The notes below the pieces were generated by a model that saw only the letters and a program-made list of their open reading frames with translations, was not told the origin of the DNA and did not search any database. A DNA stretch of 64,000 bases, taken from positions 26,305,373 to 26,369,372 of the forward strand of contig NC_083648.1 in NCBI RefSeq assembly GCF_963576545.1, read 5' to 3'. This DNA is from Limanda limanda. Taxonomy: Eukaryota; Chordata; Actinopteri; Pleuronectiformes; Pleuronectidae. Positions 35,404 to 46,294 of this stretch are shown here, piece after piece (positions within the stretch are counted from its first letter, which is position 1; each line of letters starts with the position of its first letter). Both the position numbers and the translations under genes were made by a program.

Positions 35404-36909
35404 CACTGTGTGCACAATTATTAGGCAAGTTGTATTTTTGAGGATTCCTTTTATTATTGAACAACTACAGTGCTCTCGGACAATTCAAAATGTTAATAAA
35501 CCTCAAACTTGAATATTTAAGAAAGTAAAAGTGAGGTTTGGGCTTTCTTAGGAGAATATCTATGTGTGCAGAATTATTATGCAACTAAATGAAAAACGAA
35601 AATGGTTCCATCTCACATGATTATATTCATCTGTTAAAGTGAGAATAATAAACAAACAAATCAAAATGTACAAATAAACATTTCAGTCTTTTAAATCTGT
35701 GACCAATATAGCCACCCTTTTCAATAACAGTGATAAGCCTTCCATTCATGGATTCTGTAAGTTTCTTGATCTGTTAACGATCAACTTTTTGTGCAGCAGC
35801 AACCACAGCCTCCCAGACACTGTTCAGAGAGGTGTACTGTTTTCCTTAACCTTAAATCTCCCGTTTAAGAAGGGACCACAAGTTCTCAATAGGGTTTACG
35901 TCAGGTGAGGAAGGGGGCCATGTCATTATTCTTTCATCTTTAAGGCCTTTACTGGCTAGCCACGCAGTGGAGTACTTTGATGCATGCGATGGAGCATTGT
36001 CCTGCATTAAAATCTTGGTCTTCTTGAATGAAGCAGACTTTTTCCTGTACCACTGCTTGAAGAAACTGACTTCTAAAAACTGTCAGTAGGGTTTGGAATT
36101 GATTTATAGTCCATCTTCAACTTGAAAAGGTCCAACTAGCTCATCTTTAATAATACCAGCCCATACCAGTACCCCACCTCCACCTTGCTGGCGTCGAAGT
36201 GGAGCTCTGTGCCCGTTACTGATCCAGCCACGGCCCCATCCATATGGTCCGTCAAGAGTCACTCTCATCTCATCAGTCCATAAAATCTTTGAAAAATCTG
36301 TCTTCAGATTTTTCTTGGCCCAGTCTTGACGTTTCAACTTATGTTTCTTGTTCAGTGGTGGTCGGGTTTCAGCGTTCCTTACCTTGGCCATGTCTCTGAG
36401 CACTAAACACCTTGTACTTCTGGGCACTCCAGGTGGGTTGCAGTTCTGGAATATGACAGTTCTGGAGGATAATGGGTTCCTTGTAGTTTTGTGTTGATTC
36501 TTCTCAAATCTTTGGCAATTAATTTGCATAACACGTTTCTTGCGACCCTGTTGACTATTTGCAACAAAACGTTTAAAGGTTCTGTGATCACGTCCCAATA
36601 TCTCAGCAATTTCAAGAGTGCTACATCCCTCTGAAATACTTTTTCGATTTTTGACTTTTCAGAGTCCATTGAATCTCTTTTTTTGCCCATTTTGCCTAAG
36701 GAAAATAAGCTGCCAAATAATTATGCACACCTTGATATAGGGTGTTGATCTCCTTAGGCCACATCCTCCCTCATTTCACATATACACATCACCTGATATG
36801 CTTAAATCCAATAGGCATTCAAGTTTATACAGCTTGGAGTTGAAAAAATATACATAAAACTGATGATATGGTCAAAATACTCACTTGCCTAATAGTTGTG
36901 CACACAGTG
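35404..36909 (-). mobile_element. Tc1-like DD37E transposon, complete length (1506 bp)
   Basis: Both ends read CACTGTGTGCACAA followed by (T/C)TATTAGGCAAGT inward, inverted, with TA at 35402-35403 and 36910-36911. Transposase lies on the minus strand. The DD37E spacing (37 residues between the second Asp and Glu) matches the TRT-type branch of fish Tc1/mariner elements as I know it; the family assignment would need a search. Confidence 0.92.
35690..36690 (-). pseudogene. DD37E Tc1-like transposase, multiply broken
   Basis: Starts MGKKRDSMDSEKSKIEKVFQ at 36690, shifts frame within the N-terminal DNA-binding part, and runs open from 36598 to a stop at 36104 (VLWAG, DELVGPFQVEDGL then stop). 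The first catalytic Asp is in ILWTDEMRV. After the stop, further frame changes occur. Traces of QDNAPSHASKYST (near 35970-36010) and DVNPIENLWSLL (near 35875-35910) give the second Asp and the Glu. Several stops and shifts mean no functional enzyme can be made. Confidence 0.88.
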
Positions 36910-37090
36910 TATAGAGTCGGTCACTTGATCTCACTATCAATATTCATTGAAGCAGGAACCACATTCAGGTGCATTGTATTCTCTCACTGTAAATCAAGTT
37001 TGAGGGGCCCACAAGTTCTCAATAGGATTTAAGACAGGTGTGGAGGGAGGTTGGTTGAGGCTGATGAAAGACTTGTCTATATCTAGATTT

Positions 37091-38340
37091 GTATATAAAC
37101 GGATTTGTCTTGGCAACTCCCTCAATACCTGTGTGCAGGATTCTAGAATCCATTACAAAAATATGGTTTCAATATACAACCTCAAGCTAAATTTAAAAGA
37201 TGATGGCTAAATAAGATCAATTGAGAATTTGTGTGACTCATAATCCAATTAGTCGATTAATCGTTTCGATAATCGATAGATTCATTGACTTTCAGAATAG
37301 CCGTTAGTTGCAGGCCTAATCCACGTTGCAATAAATTCATATTTTTAAAGTCGAATTAGAAATAATTCAGAAATGGAAAAAGGTGCATACAAACTTAATA
37401 ACTTAGCAAGATATGACTCTGGAACATTCTGGACTATAAAGGCAATAACAGCAAAAAAACTCATTCAGGGATGACAGAACCAGCAGTGCATCTGCCCTAA
37501 GGTCCCGTTGGACAGGATTGTTGATTAATGTCTTTGTCCCCGTCAGTGTGTTTGTGTACGAGCAAGAGATGAAATGAGCTACTGTGTCAGCAGTGCAAAA
37601 AGGGACACACACACACCACTCTAAAGTTAAGTCGGAGATCATTATATTTCTTGTAGGAAAAATAGAATGTTTATATTGTAGCCAATGTTCAAAGTGAATA
37701 GAGTATGGATCCACCCCTCCAATGTTTTTATTTATTAATTTCACAATAGTTATAAACCATATTATAAGCCATATTTACCATTTACCACATGTGTCACATT
37801 AGGTTCATATCCAGATTACATGTTGCCTAGAGCAGCGCTTGTTGGACTTAAATCTGTTTTGAGACATTTGCGCAACATTTTGCTATTTTATAAGTGGGCT
37901 GACACACATTTTGTCCTGGCCACAAGATGGTCAGAACTGCTACATTCCTCAGAATGGAAGGGTAATGAAGAGGTGTATAGGCAGTTGAGACTTACATTTT
38001 TGATGATATCCCCACGATGACAAAGAAGAGGGTGCCCTCATCATCACCATTGCATGTCATTGTTGCCACTATGTGTTTTTGCCACAGTAACAGGGCTACA
38101 CAAAATCAATGGATTGATCAACCAATAAGAATAGAGGGACAAATAAAAAAACAAAAAGAGAAATTTAGTTTTATTGATTATTTTTAAGAATAAAACACCC
38201 ACAGTGACTGTGGTCACATGCATGCTCAGTGACATGTGGAGGTTAGCCTACTATGATTTGATGGAAATCTGCAACAGCCATCTTATTCAAGATTGTTACT
38301 GGTACAAGTAATTATTACTTTTTGATGCTCCGAGAGAAGA
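37091..38340. other. intergenic, nothing recognised
   Basis: AT-rich sequence. A minus-strand frame at 37403-37744 has no recognised similarity. No element ends are supported. Confidence 0.45.
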
Positions 38341-38927
38341 CACAAAATACCCCTCAAATAAGTGTATTAAAATAAAATACAAAATACTGGTGCCAGAAAA
38401 TGTAACAAAATACAATACATGTATTTTGTATTTAAAATATAGGAAATACCTTTCCTGGATATCCATTTTCTCACAATTTGGTATAGCAGAGAATTCAGGT
38501 TTGGGCTATATAACGTACACAAAGCTCTGGTAAACCCCACAAAAAGGAAGAACAGTCACAGAATGTCAGTGTAACTAAGCAAAGCTATTAAAAGACAACA
38601 ACTTGATTGATTATGTATATATATTTTTTTATTAATGGGACTTAACAGCCCATAAACTTTGGTTTTGTATCAACAAGACAAAAATTCATCACATATGAAT
38701 AGCATCACACATTAAGCCTATTCATACTATAAAAGCAAAATATAGAATTAAAACCAGTTGTACACAGGTAAATAGCCTTAATAAATTACTGTACATCAAG
38801 TTCTGCACAGACAAATTAATAGAAATGAAAGGTAAATAGTAAATCAATACAAAAGGGAACAGGTAATTCAATAAGTTACCTGTTCACTTAACTGTGCAAA
38901 CATATTGCAACGTCTTCAGTTTCTCTG
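38341..38927 (-). mobile_element. hAT 3' half, second copy
   Basis: Reverse complement of about 8705-9284 of the hAT at 8133, including the AACAGGTAA...TTACCTGTT stretch and TATATAGCCCAAACCTGAAT-like segment. It ends within the coding match (TCTTCAGTTTCTCTGT) where a Gag-like sequence begins. Like the 8133 copy it lacks the transposase catalytic part, so both probably stem from one deleted progenitor. Confidence 0.85.
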
Positions 38928-38929
38928 TC

Positions 38930-39545
38930 GACGACATGTTGAATGACCTGCTGGCCACGGACCCCAGAGTGGGTGAAGTTAAGATCAGAGATTCAACAAG
39001 CCACCAGCCGGGGAGCTCCACTCCCCCTCATGCAGTAGCCTTTCTAAACAAGTGGATGAAGGTGAAAAAAGAAAGTTTTACAGAGTCAGAGGTAATCCAC
39101 ACGGTGATTAAGATCATAAAACCTGGTTCATTCAGAGATATGTTAACTAACAAAAATTATTTAACTGTTGATGAGTTAAAGCGGTTTCTACATGCCCATA
39201 TCTGGGACAAAAACAGTACTGAGCCTTTCCAAGAGTTAAGAAATACTAAAAAGCAAGACAGGGAAAGTCCACAGTAGTTTTTGTACAAAATTATGGGTTT
39301 AAAACAACGTGTTCTATTTGAGTCACAACAGCCTGGTGCAGAGTTTAGCTATGACAAAAGGTTGGTTCAGGATACCTTTCTGCACACCCTATATCAGCGG
39401 TTAAATGAGAAAAACAGCCATGTTCGACCTGACCTCAAACCTTTTCATTGCGGACCTACAGGTTAGTGATGACTTCCTCTTAGATCAAATCACTAAGTCT
39501 ACGAGTGAAGAGGCAGAAAGACTGGGCACAGTAGCAGAACCTTAA
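38930..39545 (+). pseudogene. retroelement Gag-like fragment (broken)
   Basis: From about 38930 the frame reads MLNDLLATDPRVGEVKIRD, then AVAFLNKWMKVKK and later TEPFQELRNTKKQDRES. It is interrupted by TAG at 39275-39277, continues in the same frame to 39466 (IMGLKQRVLFESQQPG, TFLHTLYQRL), then shifts frame and ends SDDFLLDQITKSTSEEAERL near 39530. The helical, Gln/Leu-rich pattern resembles the capsid part of Gag proteins of fish LTR retroelements or endogenous retroviruses. Which of the two cannot be told. No zinc knuckle, Pol or LTR is attached, and there are two lesions. Confidence 0.6.
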
Positions 39546-39769
39546 GTCAATAATGATGTAATTTTTTATAATAATTCACATCAATCCACTAAGGCTTGTG
39601 TGGTGGCCCCTTTGGTAGCACGCCTCTTGGCAGCACCACTGCATCTAGGCGTATTACGCAGCGCCAGTCAACAAGAGACTCTGCTCCTCAGCTTTTTTCT
39701 AATCACTCACACGTTGCAATGATCTTTATAAAAACGTGCTGAATTATTTATTTTCCTGGATAAACAGGG
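39546..39769. other. intergenic, nothing recognised
   Basis: Short unassigned stretch between the Gag-like piece and an LTR fragment. Confidence 0.5.
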
Positions 39770-40000
39770 TGTCATAACCATGAACTCTGGACTCTGCCTC
39801 CTGAATGAGGGTTTTTTGGTTTTGATTATAGATTCTATGCTGGTTTTTGCCTGTACCTGAGTTTTCCTGGCTTTGGATTTATGTTTTCTCTCTGTGTTCT
39901 GTTTCCTCTTTTTCATTAAGTAGTTTCTGCTCCTTGTGTGTTTCCACCTTTTACTTCCTGTCTTGGTCCTGTTTCCGGCCCCTGTGATTGTGATGATGAC
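39770..40000 (+). mobile_element. LTR 5' fragment, Gypsy TGTCA type
   Basis: Begins TGTCATAACCATGAACTCTG and includes CTCTGTGTTCTGTTTCCTCT and TTCTGCTCCTTGTG, matching the style and order of the solo LTR at 3737-4302. It breaks off near 40000, so the 3' half is missing. Confidence 0.6.
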
Positions 40001-40435
40001 CCCGAAGCAGTGGTGGCAACTATTTTGCAGCGGCGGGCCAAACATTATGTACATAAAGACTCTTGAATGTGCCCCTGATAAGGATTTATTGGCCACTTTC
40101 CTAACCCATAGCACATCCTTTCACCTTGGTTTAACCTAATCCTGCTAACAGACAAAAGCTGATAAAAATGTAACCTCCTTGGCAGAGGTACTTGTTAGTA
40201 TTGAGAAATTACCCTGTCCCAATTCCTCTCCCTTGGCCCTACCCCTAGATATGAAGTGCCCTTCGCTAGAAGTGAGCTCCTTCAAATGGAGCCACGGCCA
40301 AGGGAGTAGGCTAGAAAAACGTTAACTAAGAATTGGGAAATGTCTGGCAGCCCCTCAAATTTATCACAGTGACAAACAATATCAACTAACAACCAACATG
40401 ATAAAAGTGACAAATCTGACAACTGGAGGACAGAT
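40001..40435. other. intergenic, nothing recognised
   Basis: No feature supported. The last 8 bases (40428-40435) form the left target duplication of the next element. Confidence 0.5.
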
Positions 40436-41196
40436 CAGAGTCCTGCACCGGGTCGGGTACCCACGTGTATCCGCCGGGTAACCCGCCATAACTTTGTGTA
40501 ATGGGTAATAAATATATTTATTTAAATTCACAGGTACGGGCACGGGTAAAGGTGAACTATATGCAGGCGGATAGTGGGTGAGAACAAAAACATGTGGTTG
40601 CTGTTATTTTTCTATATTGATATCGGTGATGGAAAGTCTAATAAGCAACTGGAACAAAAACTTCTTGTGAAAACCAGCAACACAGCTTGACCCACACACA
40701 TGGACTTTATTTTAACGTCACTGGTGTGACAGCGTTGTGGGCTAGCTACAAGCTAATAGATCAGAATGGATGACATAAAGACACAAATTGTCAGTAGTGG
40801 ATACCAAATTGTGGACAACACATCATCGAGAGCCAAGTCAGACGTTTGTGACAAATTTGAGTGAGTTCAATAGTTGGTGTTTCATTCTACCAAAGAGTTA
40901 AGTTTGCGTAAAATGTTACTTATGTTCTAATGGCACAATATTGACGGTATTGTCTTTCTGCACAGCAACCTCATTCTTAAGAGCAATAACACGTCGGCAT
41001 GAGAAAAGTGAAAAGCACCAAAGTTTTTAAAAATGTACTTAACTTTGAAGTGAGCCTCTGTGTGAGTCATGGGTCTAATTTGAATGAGTCTGGGCGGTTC
41101 CTGATTTGAGTTATGGGTAACTGGTCAGTACTGGTACTGAGTTTTGCAGATGGGGTCGGGTGTGGGTTTGAAAAACTGGACCCGTGTTTGACTCTG
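40436..41196 (+). mobile_element. hAT element, internally deleted (761 bp)
   Basis: Starts CAGAGTCCTGCACCGGGT and ends GGACCCGTGTTTGACTCTG, imperfect inverted repeats. It is flanked by GGACAGAT and GGAAAGAT, an 8-bp duplication with one mismatch. It keeps a possible first transposase exon (40766-40860) and then goes directly to the 3' end, so it is a deletion derivative. Confidence 0.82.
40766..40860 (+). pseudogene. hAT transposase exon 1 remnant
   Basis: ATG at 40766 opens MDDIKTQIVSSGYQIVDNTS and continues SSRAKSDVCDKFE. This fits the residues leading into a BED zinc finger. The frame meets GAGTGAGTTC, a good splice-donor-like sequence at about 40861, which would end exon 1 after KFE. Nothing downstream encodes the rest. 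Confidence 0.5.
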
Positions 41197-41204
41197 GGAA
41201 AGAT

Positions 41205-42754
41205 TGATCTATTGATCAATACACAGTCAGTCAGTGTGTTTACATCGGTTATCCTTGCTTAATGCAGACATGTAATTTATCGATTTGCCAAAAGGCAGTT
41301 AACATTGGGAGAGAGATAGGGCATGAGATGCAGCCGATGTTCACAGCTGCATGTCAGTTTAATTATGTGGCATGCGCTGTAACTATTTGGCCACCATGCA
41401 GTGTTGCTACACTCTTTTTAATTGTGGCAGAATGTTGACTGCTGCTAGTTGAGGAATAACAGGACATCAAACATGATCACTTTACATTTGGCAACTGACT
41501 GACACCAAATTACCACTGAGAGTCTTTAACCAACCTGGTCATTGTAACAACAGCCCAAATTACATACTTGAGTACAGTAGGCTTCTTGAATTAATGTATT
41601 TTATGTTCTTGAAGCAACATTTTCTAAGGACAGATACAACATATAGCATTGAATAAATATTTTTCTGCATCATTCTCCATTTCTCTGTTTGTCTCTCTTT
41701 GTAGCTAAACACCCTTTTTATCCCCAGTGATAATGAATGTACTGTCAAAGTCCCTGATGTGTGTCTTGACCCTGAAATGCATTATCTGACAATGACACAC
41801 CATTTATGTCTGTTTGCAAAAATGCCATCAAGCCTATTTTCTGTGTCTGTGTGAAATCTCTCTATTCAGTTATCTATCCATCCATCCAACCAGCTGAAAG
41901 TATTGTGGCCTGTCTGTTTTCAAATAGGACAGAAATTTATCTATTTTAGTTCAGCTTGTTCAAATCCAATCCAATCATAAAAACTTCTGTCTTATCCCTT
42001 TTCTGAATAGCCCTCAGTTGACATTATTGGTACTGCTCTGCTCTCATCTGGGCATGTCATCAAGTTATATCAACATTCACCCTGCTCTTCACATCAAGAT
42101 TTGTCCAAATGTGCCAAATACAGGTGATTTCAAGGTGAGCAGAAGCATCTGAGGACTTGCTGGTAGGTATGTTAGAAAATGTGGTGGTTTAGAGCTTACA
42201 TTTTGCAGAAGTTTGAAAATTAGCTTTACCTTCCCGATTCTAACTGGTGGCAGGAGGCTTCCACCACTGTGACTATAGTGCCGCCTGTAACTCAATGCAC
42301 CACATTTATGATTTTCTTACTACTAGTGCAGTGCTTGTTCAAATACCTGACTGTCTCTGGTAATGCTCTATGGCTCAGAAATACTCATGAATTAAGCCCT
42401 CGTCACTTTTTAGTGTTTGTTTGCTGGACTTTGTGTGCAGAGCTTTTTATATACAGTCTAACTAACTCAAAGTGAAGTCAGGAAATTCTTGCAATGATAG
42501 TTTTTAAGTCAATGTTATTCATATAATGAAATTGAACTGTTCATGGGTGTCATTATAAGTTTAAAATTATTATACAACAGTCGTTTTTTCCTATAGTGTA
42601 TGTCAGCAATTTCAGGGGTTTGTTAGGCAATGAACACAATCTTCAAAACCATGATCACAACTTTTCAATATAAAAAGGCTTTCCGTTGCAGAGGGAGTAA
42701 CAACTTTAACTGTATGGAGTGTGTGTGAATAAGTTATTGCACATGTGTGTATGT
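41205..42754. other. intergenic, nothing recognised
   Basis: AT-rich sequence; no supported feature. Confidence 0.5.
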
Positions 42755-42955
42755 ATAGAGGGCAACTGTGGCAGCAGAACTTGTGCAAGATGCTGAACCC
42801 CAATTTGCCCCTATTTAAAAAAGCGCTGCTAATAGATACTCTATGGATCTGTGTGTGAATGGGTGAATGGCAAACTGTACTGTAAAGCGCTTTGAGTGGT
42901 CATCAAGATAAGAACAGCATTATCTAACTACAAATTATTTACCAAACCACATAGT
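42755..42955 (+). repeat. tRNA-derived SINE, head truncated
   Basis: Has the body motif GCAAGATGCTGAACCCCAAT and the tail TGTGTGAATGGGTGAATGGC...GCGCTTTGAGTGGTCATCAA of the SINE family. The tRNA-like head with boxes A and B is lost. Confidence 0.75.
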
Positions 42956-43339
42956 TATTGCACCGTGTATGGATCAGTTATTTCACATATTTACAGAGGT
43001 GAGAAAGATTAAAAAAAAAAAGTGCAAACAGGAAGGGAAACATATGAAGCTGTTTATTAATGTTGTTGCCATGATGGAGATCGGTACCTGCAACCCCCAT
43101 GACTATCTGTGTCAGTCTGATATGCTGGGATGAAAGAGATGAGAGTAATAATGAGATGACTATATCATATCTGTCCAATAGAGTCTTATCAATGTTAGTT
43201 GCAAACTCCCCAAATGCTAAAATTATCAATAGAAAGTTTTCTTTTACATGCTTCCACAGGTTTTATGCACACATATTTATGATCACTGCTATACAGTCAA
43301 CAACCAAGCCCCCTATGGCCAAAGTAAGTCAGGATGTCA

Positions 43340-43740
43340 GATTAATCATGTTTTTATTTATTAATTATGCCCAAAGTTCACTCTGAATTTGGTAAGCACT
43401 GTTTTAAGTTCGCTGCACCTGCTGCTTGGAATGCACTGCAAAAAACTCTAAAGTTAAAGGAGCTCATAAACCTTGAAACTTTGAAGACTCGTGTGAGAGA
43501 AATTGGAGCGGCTTCATACCGCACTTGTTCTTGTTTTGGTGTGAATCCGGAGCTTTAGTCCTGTTGCCTTATCTTTTTCTTTTAAATGTATTTTATCTGT
43601 GTTATGTGATCTGTGTGTCTTGTGACTGTTGACATTTTTTTGTATGCTGCTGTCTTGGCCAGGCTTCCCTTGAAAAAGAGGTCATTGTATCTCAACGGGA
43701 CTGACCTGGTTAAATAAAGGCAAATAAAAATAAAATAAAA
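43340..43740 (+). repeat. LINE 3' end (ORF2 C-terminus and tail)
   Basis: A frame at about 43367-43558 reads FGKHCFKFAAPAAWNALQKT and on to CSCFGVNPEL, the conserved C-terminal segment of a LINE ORF2 (the 'APxxWNxLQ' region). The tail contains TTGGCCAGGCTTCCCTTGAA and TTAAATAAAGGCAAATAAAA. The tail type is common in teleosts (Rex1/CR1-like in my reading). The copy is strongly 5'-truncated. Confidence 0.65.
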
Positions 43741-44269
43741 ATGTGATCACCACATTTGATTGGATGTATTTTCCCGATAATTCTTTATTATTATTGTTTA
43801 TTACAAGTAAGGATATCAAACAAAAACTAAAAAACAGAAACGGGAAATAATCAAACTAAAGATTAATGTTATAGCTTAAGACAGAGGTCTTTAACAGGGG
43901 GTCAGCGACCCCTAGGGGGTCCGCGGAGGTACTGCAGGGGGGTCGCCAAATCTTTGGTTGATTAGACAATTTTTTAAATTTTGTATAATTTTTTTTTTTT
44001 TTTTCAAGAATTTAAATGTCTTTCAATACACATTAAGATCCATCCAACATATTGTGAGGCTGATTTGACCCTCTGCTTGACAACCTCCATCCATCCAAGA
44101 TTAGATAAATTGTGTGCTACCCATCAGGGTCCGACATCTCACTAATGTGGGAGTATGTGTGCCATCCACAGATAGCTTGAGGATTCACTGTCTCTTCTAC
44201 ATGTATGTTTAAAATAAAAACATGAATCTGTGAATTACTTTAATAGCTCAGTGTTGTATGCAAGATGTA

Positions 44270-45735
44270 CAGTGGGTACGAAAAGTATTCAGACCCCTTT
44301 AAATATTTCACTCTTTGTATAATTGCAGCAATTTGCAAAAATCAAAAAAGTTCATTTTATTTCTCATTAATGTACACTCAGCATCCCATCTTGACAGAAA
44401 AAAACAGAAATGTTACAGCTGCGTGCTTGCGGGCCCCTGTAAACGCAGAAGCATGCGCCGACCTTTAGAGCTCACAGTGCATGTCAGAGCAAATGAGAAT
44501 CATGAGGTTGAAGGAACTACCCAAAGAGCTCAGAGACAGAATTGTGGCAAGGCACAGATCTGGCCAAGGTTACAAAAGAATTTCTGCAGCACTCAATGTT
44601 CCTAAGAGCACAGTGGCCTCCATAATCCTTAAATGGAAGAATTTTGGGACGACCAGAACTCTTCCTAGACCTGGCCGTCCAGCCAAACTGGGCCATCGCG
44701 GGAGAAGAGCCTTGGTGAGAGAGGTAAAGAAGAACCCAAAGATCACTGTGGCTGAGCTCCAGAGATGCAGTAGGGAGATGGGAGAAAGTTCCACGAAGTC
44801 AACTATCACTGCAGCCCTCCACAAGTCGGGGCTTTATGGCATAGTGGCCCGACGGAAGCCTCTCCTCAGTGCAAGACATATGAAAGCCCATATAGAGTTT
44901 GCCAAAAAACACATGAAGGACTCCCCGACTATGAGAAATAAGATTTTCTGGTCTGATGAGACCAAGATTGAACTTGTTGGCGTTAATTCTAAGCGGTATG
45001 TGTGGAGAAAACCAGGCACTGCTCATCACCTGCCCAATACAATCCTAACAGTGAGACATGGTGGTGGCAGCATCATGCTATGGGGGTGTTTCTCAGCTGC
45101 AGGGACAGGACAACTGGTTGCAATTGAAGGAAAGATGAATGCGGCCAAGTACAGAGATTTCCTGGAAGAAAACCTCTTCCAGAGTGCTCTGGACCTCAGA
45201 CTGGGCCAAAGGTTCACCTTCGACCAAGGCAATGACCCTAAGCAGACAGCTAAAATAACAAAGGAGTGGCTTCGGAACAACTCTGTGACCATTCTTGACT
45301 GGCCCAGCCAGAGCCCTGACCTAAACCCAATTGAGCATCTCTGGAGAGACCTGAAAATGGCTGACCACCAACGTTCACCATCCAACCTGACGGAACTGGA
45401 GAGGATCTGCAACGAAGAATGGCAGAGGATCCCCAAATCCAGGTGTGAAAAACTTGTTGCATCATTCCCAAGAAGACTCATGGCTGTACTAGCTCAAAAG
45501 GGTGCTTCTACTCAATACTGAGCAAAGGGTCTGAATACTTATGACCACGTGATATTTCAGTTTTTCTTTTTTAATAAATTTGTAAACATTTCTACATTTC
45601 TGTTTTTTTCTGTCAAGATGGGGTGTTAAGTGTACATTGATGAGAAATAAAATGAATTTTTTTGATTTTCGCAAATGGCTGCAATGAAACAGAGTGAAAA
45701 ATTTAAAGGGGTCTGAATACTTTCCGTACCCACTG
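44270..45735 (+). mobile_element. Tc1-like transposon, complete (1466 bp)
   Basis: TA duplications at 44268-44269 and 45736-45737. Ends are CAGTGGGTACG(A/G)AAAGTATT with inverted repeats of about 140 bp (44270-44412 and 45595-45735). It sits inside the hAT element and so is younger than it. It carries one uninterrupted transposase frame. Confidence 0.95.
44481..45521 (+). CDS. Tc1-like transposase, open frame with altered catalytic residue
   Basis: An uninterrupted 346-codon frame, about the usual 340-residue length of Tc1 transposases. Residues 10-110 form the paired-like double helix-turn-helix that binds the terminal repeats, with a GRPR-like hinge (PRPGRPAKLG, 62-71). The catalytic domain shows D159 (FWSDETKIE), the Gly-rich box (VRHGGGSIMLWG, 191-202) and E285 ([11 protein letters not shown]). 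In the second-Asp motif, usually QxDNDPKHT, the sequence reads DQGNDPKQT. The Asp position is Gly250 (GGC at 45228-45230), exactly 34 residues before E285, and the usual His is Gln255. The protein could still bind DNA but is predicted unable to cut it. Confidence 0.93.
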   Translation: MSEQMRIMRLKELPKELRDRIVARHRSGQGYKRISAALNVPKSTVASIILKWKNFGTTRTLPRPGRPAKLGHRGRRALVREVKKNPKITVAELQRCSREMGESSTKSTITAALHKSGLYGIVARRKPLLSARHMKAHIEFAKKHMKDSPTMRNKIFWSDETKIELVGVNSKRYVWRKPGTAHHLPNTILTVRHGGGSIMLWGCFSAAGTGQLVAIEGKMNAAKYRDFLEENLFQSALDLRLGQRFTFDQGNDPKQTAKITKEWLRNNSVTILDWPSQSPDLNPIEHLWRDLKMADHQRSPSNLTELERICNEEWQRIPKSRCEKLVASFPRRLMAVLAQKGASTQY

Positions 45736-46042
45736 TATGTTTATAAATGGCAGTGGCATGGCCACCCTGTACCTTGCACATGTTTAAATTAAAAACATGA
45801 ATATATGAACCCTTGTAATACTTGAATAGCTTAGTATTGAATGCACAATATCAGGGTAGTTATGTTTATACTTGGCACTAATTCCAGTTTAATATAAAAC
45901 ACAATTTTATACAATATATATATATAGTAGGGGGTCCCTGCTCAATCTCTCCACCTGTTTGGGGGTCCTTGGCCTGAAAAACGTTGAAGACCCCTGGCTT
46001 AAGACATTGAATAATGATAAATAATTTATTATTAATAATTTA

Positions 46043-46290
46043 CACTACCGTTGCAAAGTTTGGGGTCACTTAGAAATTTCCTTAATTTTCAAAGAAAATC
46101 ACAGTATTTTTCAATGAAGATAACATTAAATTAATCAGAAATACACTCTATACATTGTTAATGTGGTAAATGACTATTCTAGGTGGAAACGTCTAGTTTT
46201 TAATGAAATATCTACATAGGTGTATAGAGGCCCATTTCCAGCAGCTATCACACCAGTGTTCTAATGTTACATTGGGTTTGCTAATCGCTT
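46043..46290. mobile_element. Tc1-type non-autonomous fragment
   Basis: Begins next to a TA with CACTACCGTTGCAAAGTTTG and GGGGTCACTTAGAAATTTCC. I recognise this as the end of a common vertebrate/fish Tc1-type element whose terminus is CACTACCG(G/T)TCAAAAGTTT. There is no inverted copy at the right side; it runs up to the next hAT terminus at 46295. Confidence 0.65.
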
Positions 46291-46294
46291 AGAA

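Larger units (their letters stand above)
35271..37090 (-). repeat. older Tc1-like relic split by a younger relative
   Basis: The flank at 35318-35401 (GTGTGCAGAATTAAGCAACT, then CTCTTTTCAATAACTGCCTT) resembles 35567-35740 of the inserted element. The right flank at about 37008-37050 (CACAAGTTCTCAATAGGATT, then AGACAGGTG) resembles 35878-35910. The young DD37E element (35404-36909) therefore lies within the remains of an older, diverged member of the same group. Confidence 0.6.
43882..45996. mobile_element. non-autonomous hAT hosting a Tc1 element
   Basis: Starts CAGAGGTCTTTAACAGGGGG and ends AACGTTGAAGACCCCTG; the outer 10 bases are inverted with one mismatch. It is flanked by a perfect 8-bp duplication GCTTAAGA (43874-43881 and 45997-46004). 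Without the nested Tc1 element and one copy of its TA duplication it is about 650 bp and has no transposase. Confidence 0.9.

Noticed and set aside
44227..44468. Frames in the Tc1 terminal repeats
   Set aside because: These cross the inverted repeats and overlap the true transposase start in other frames.
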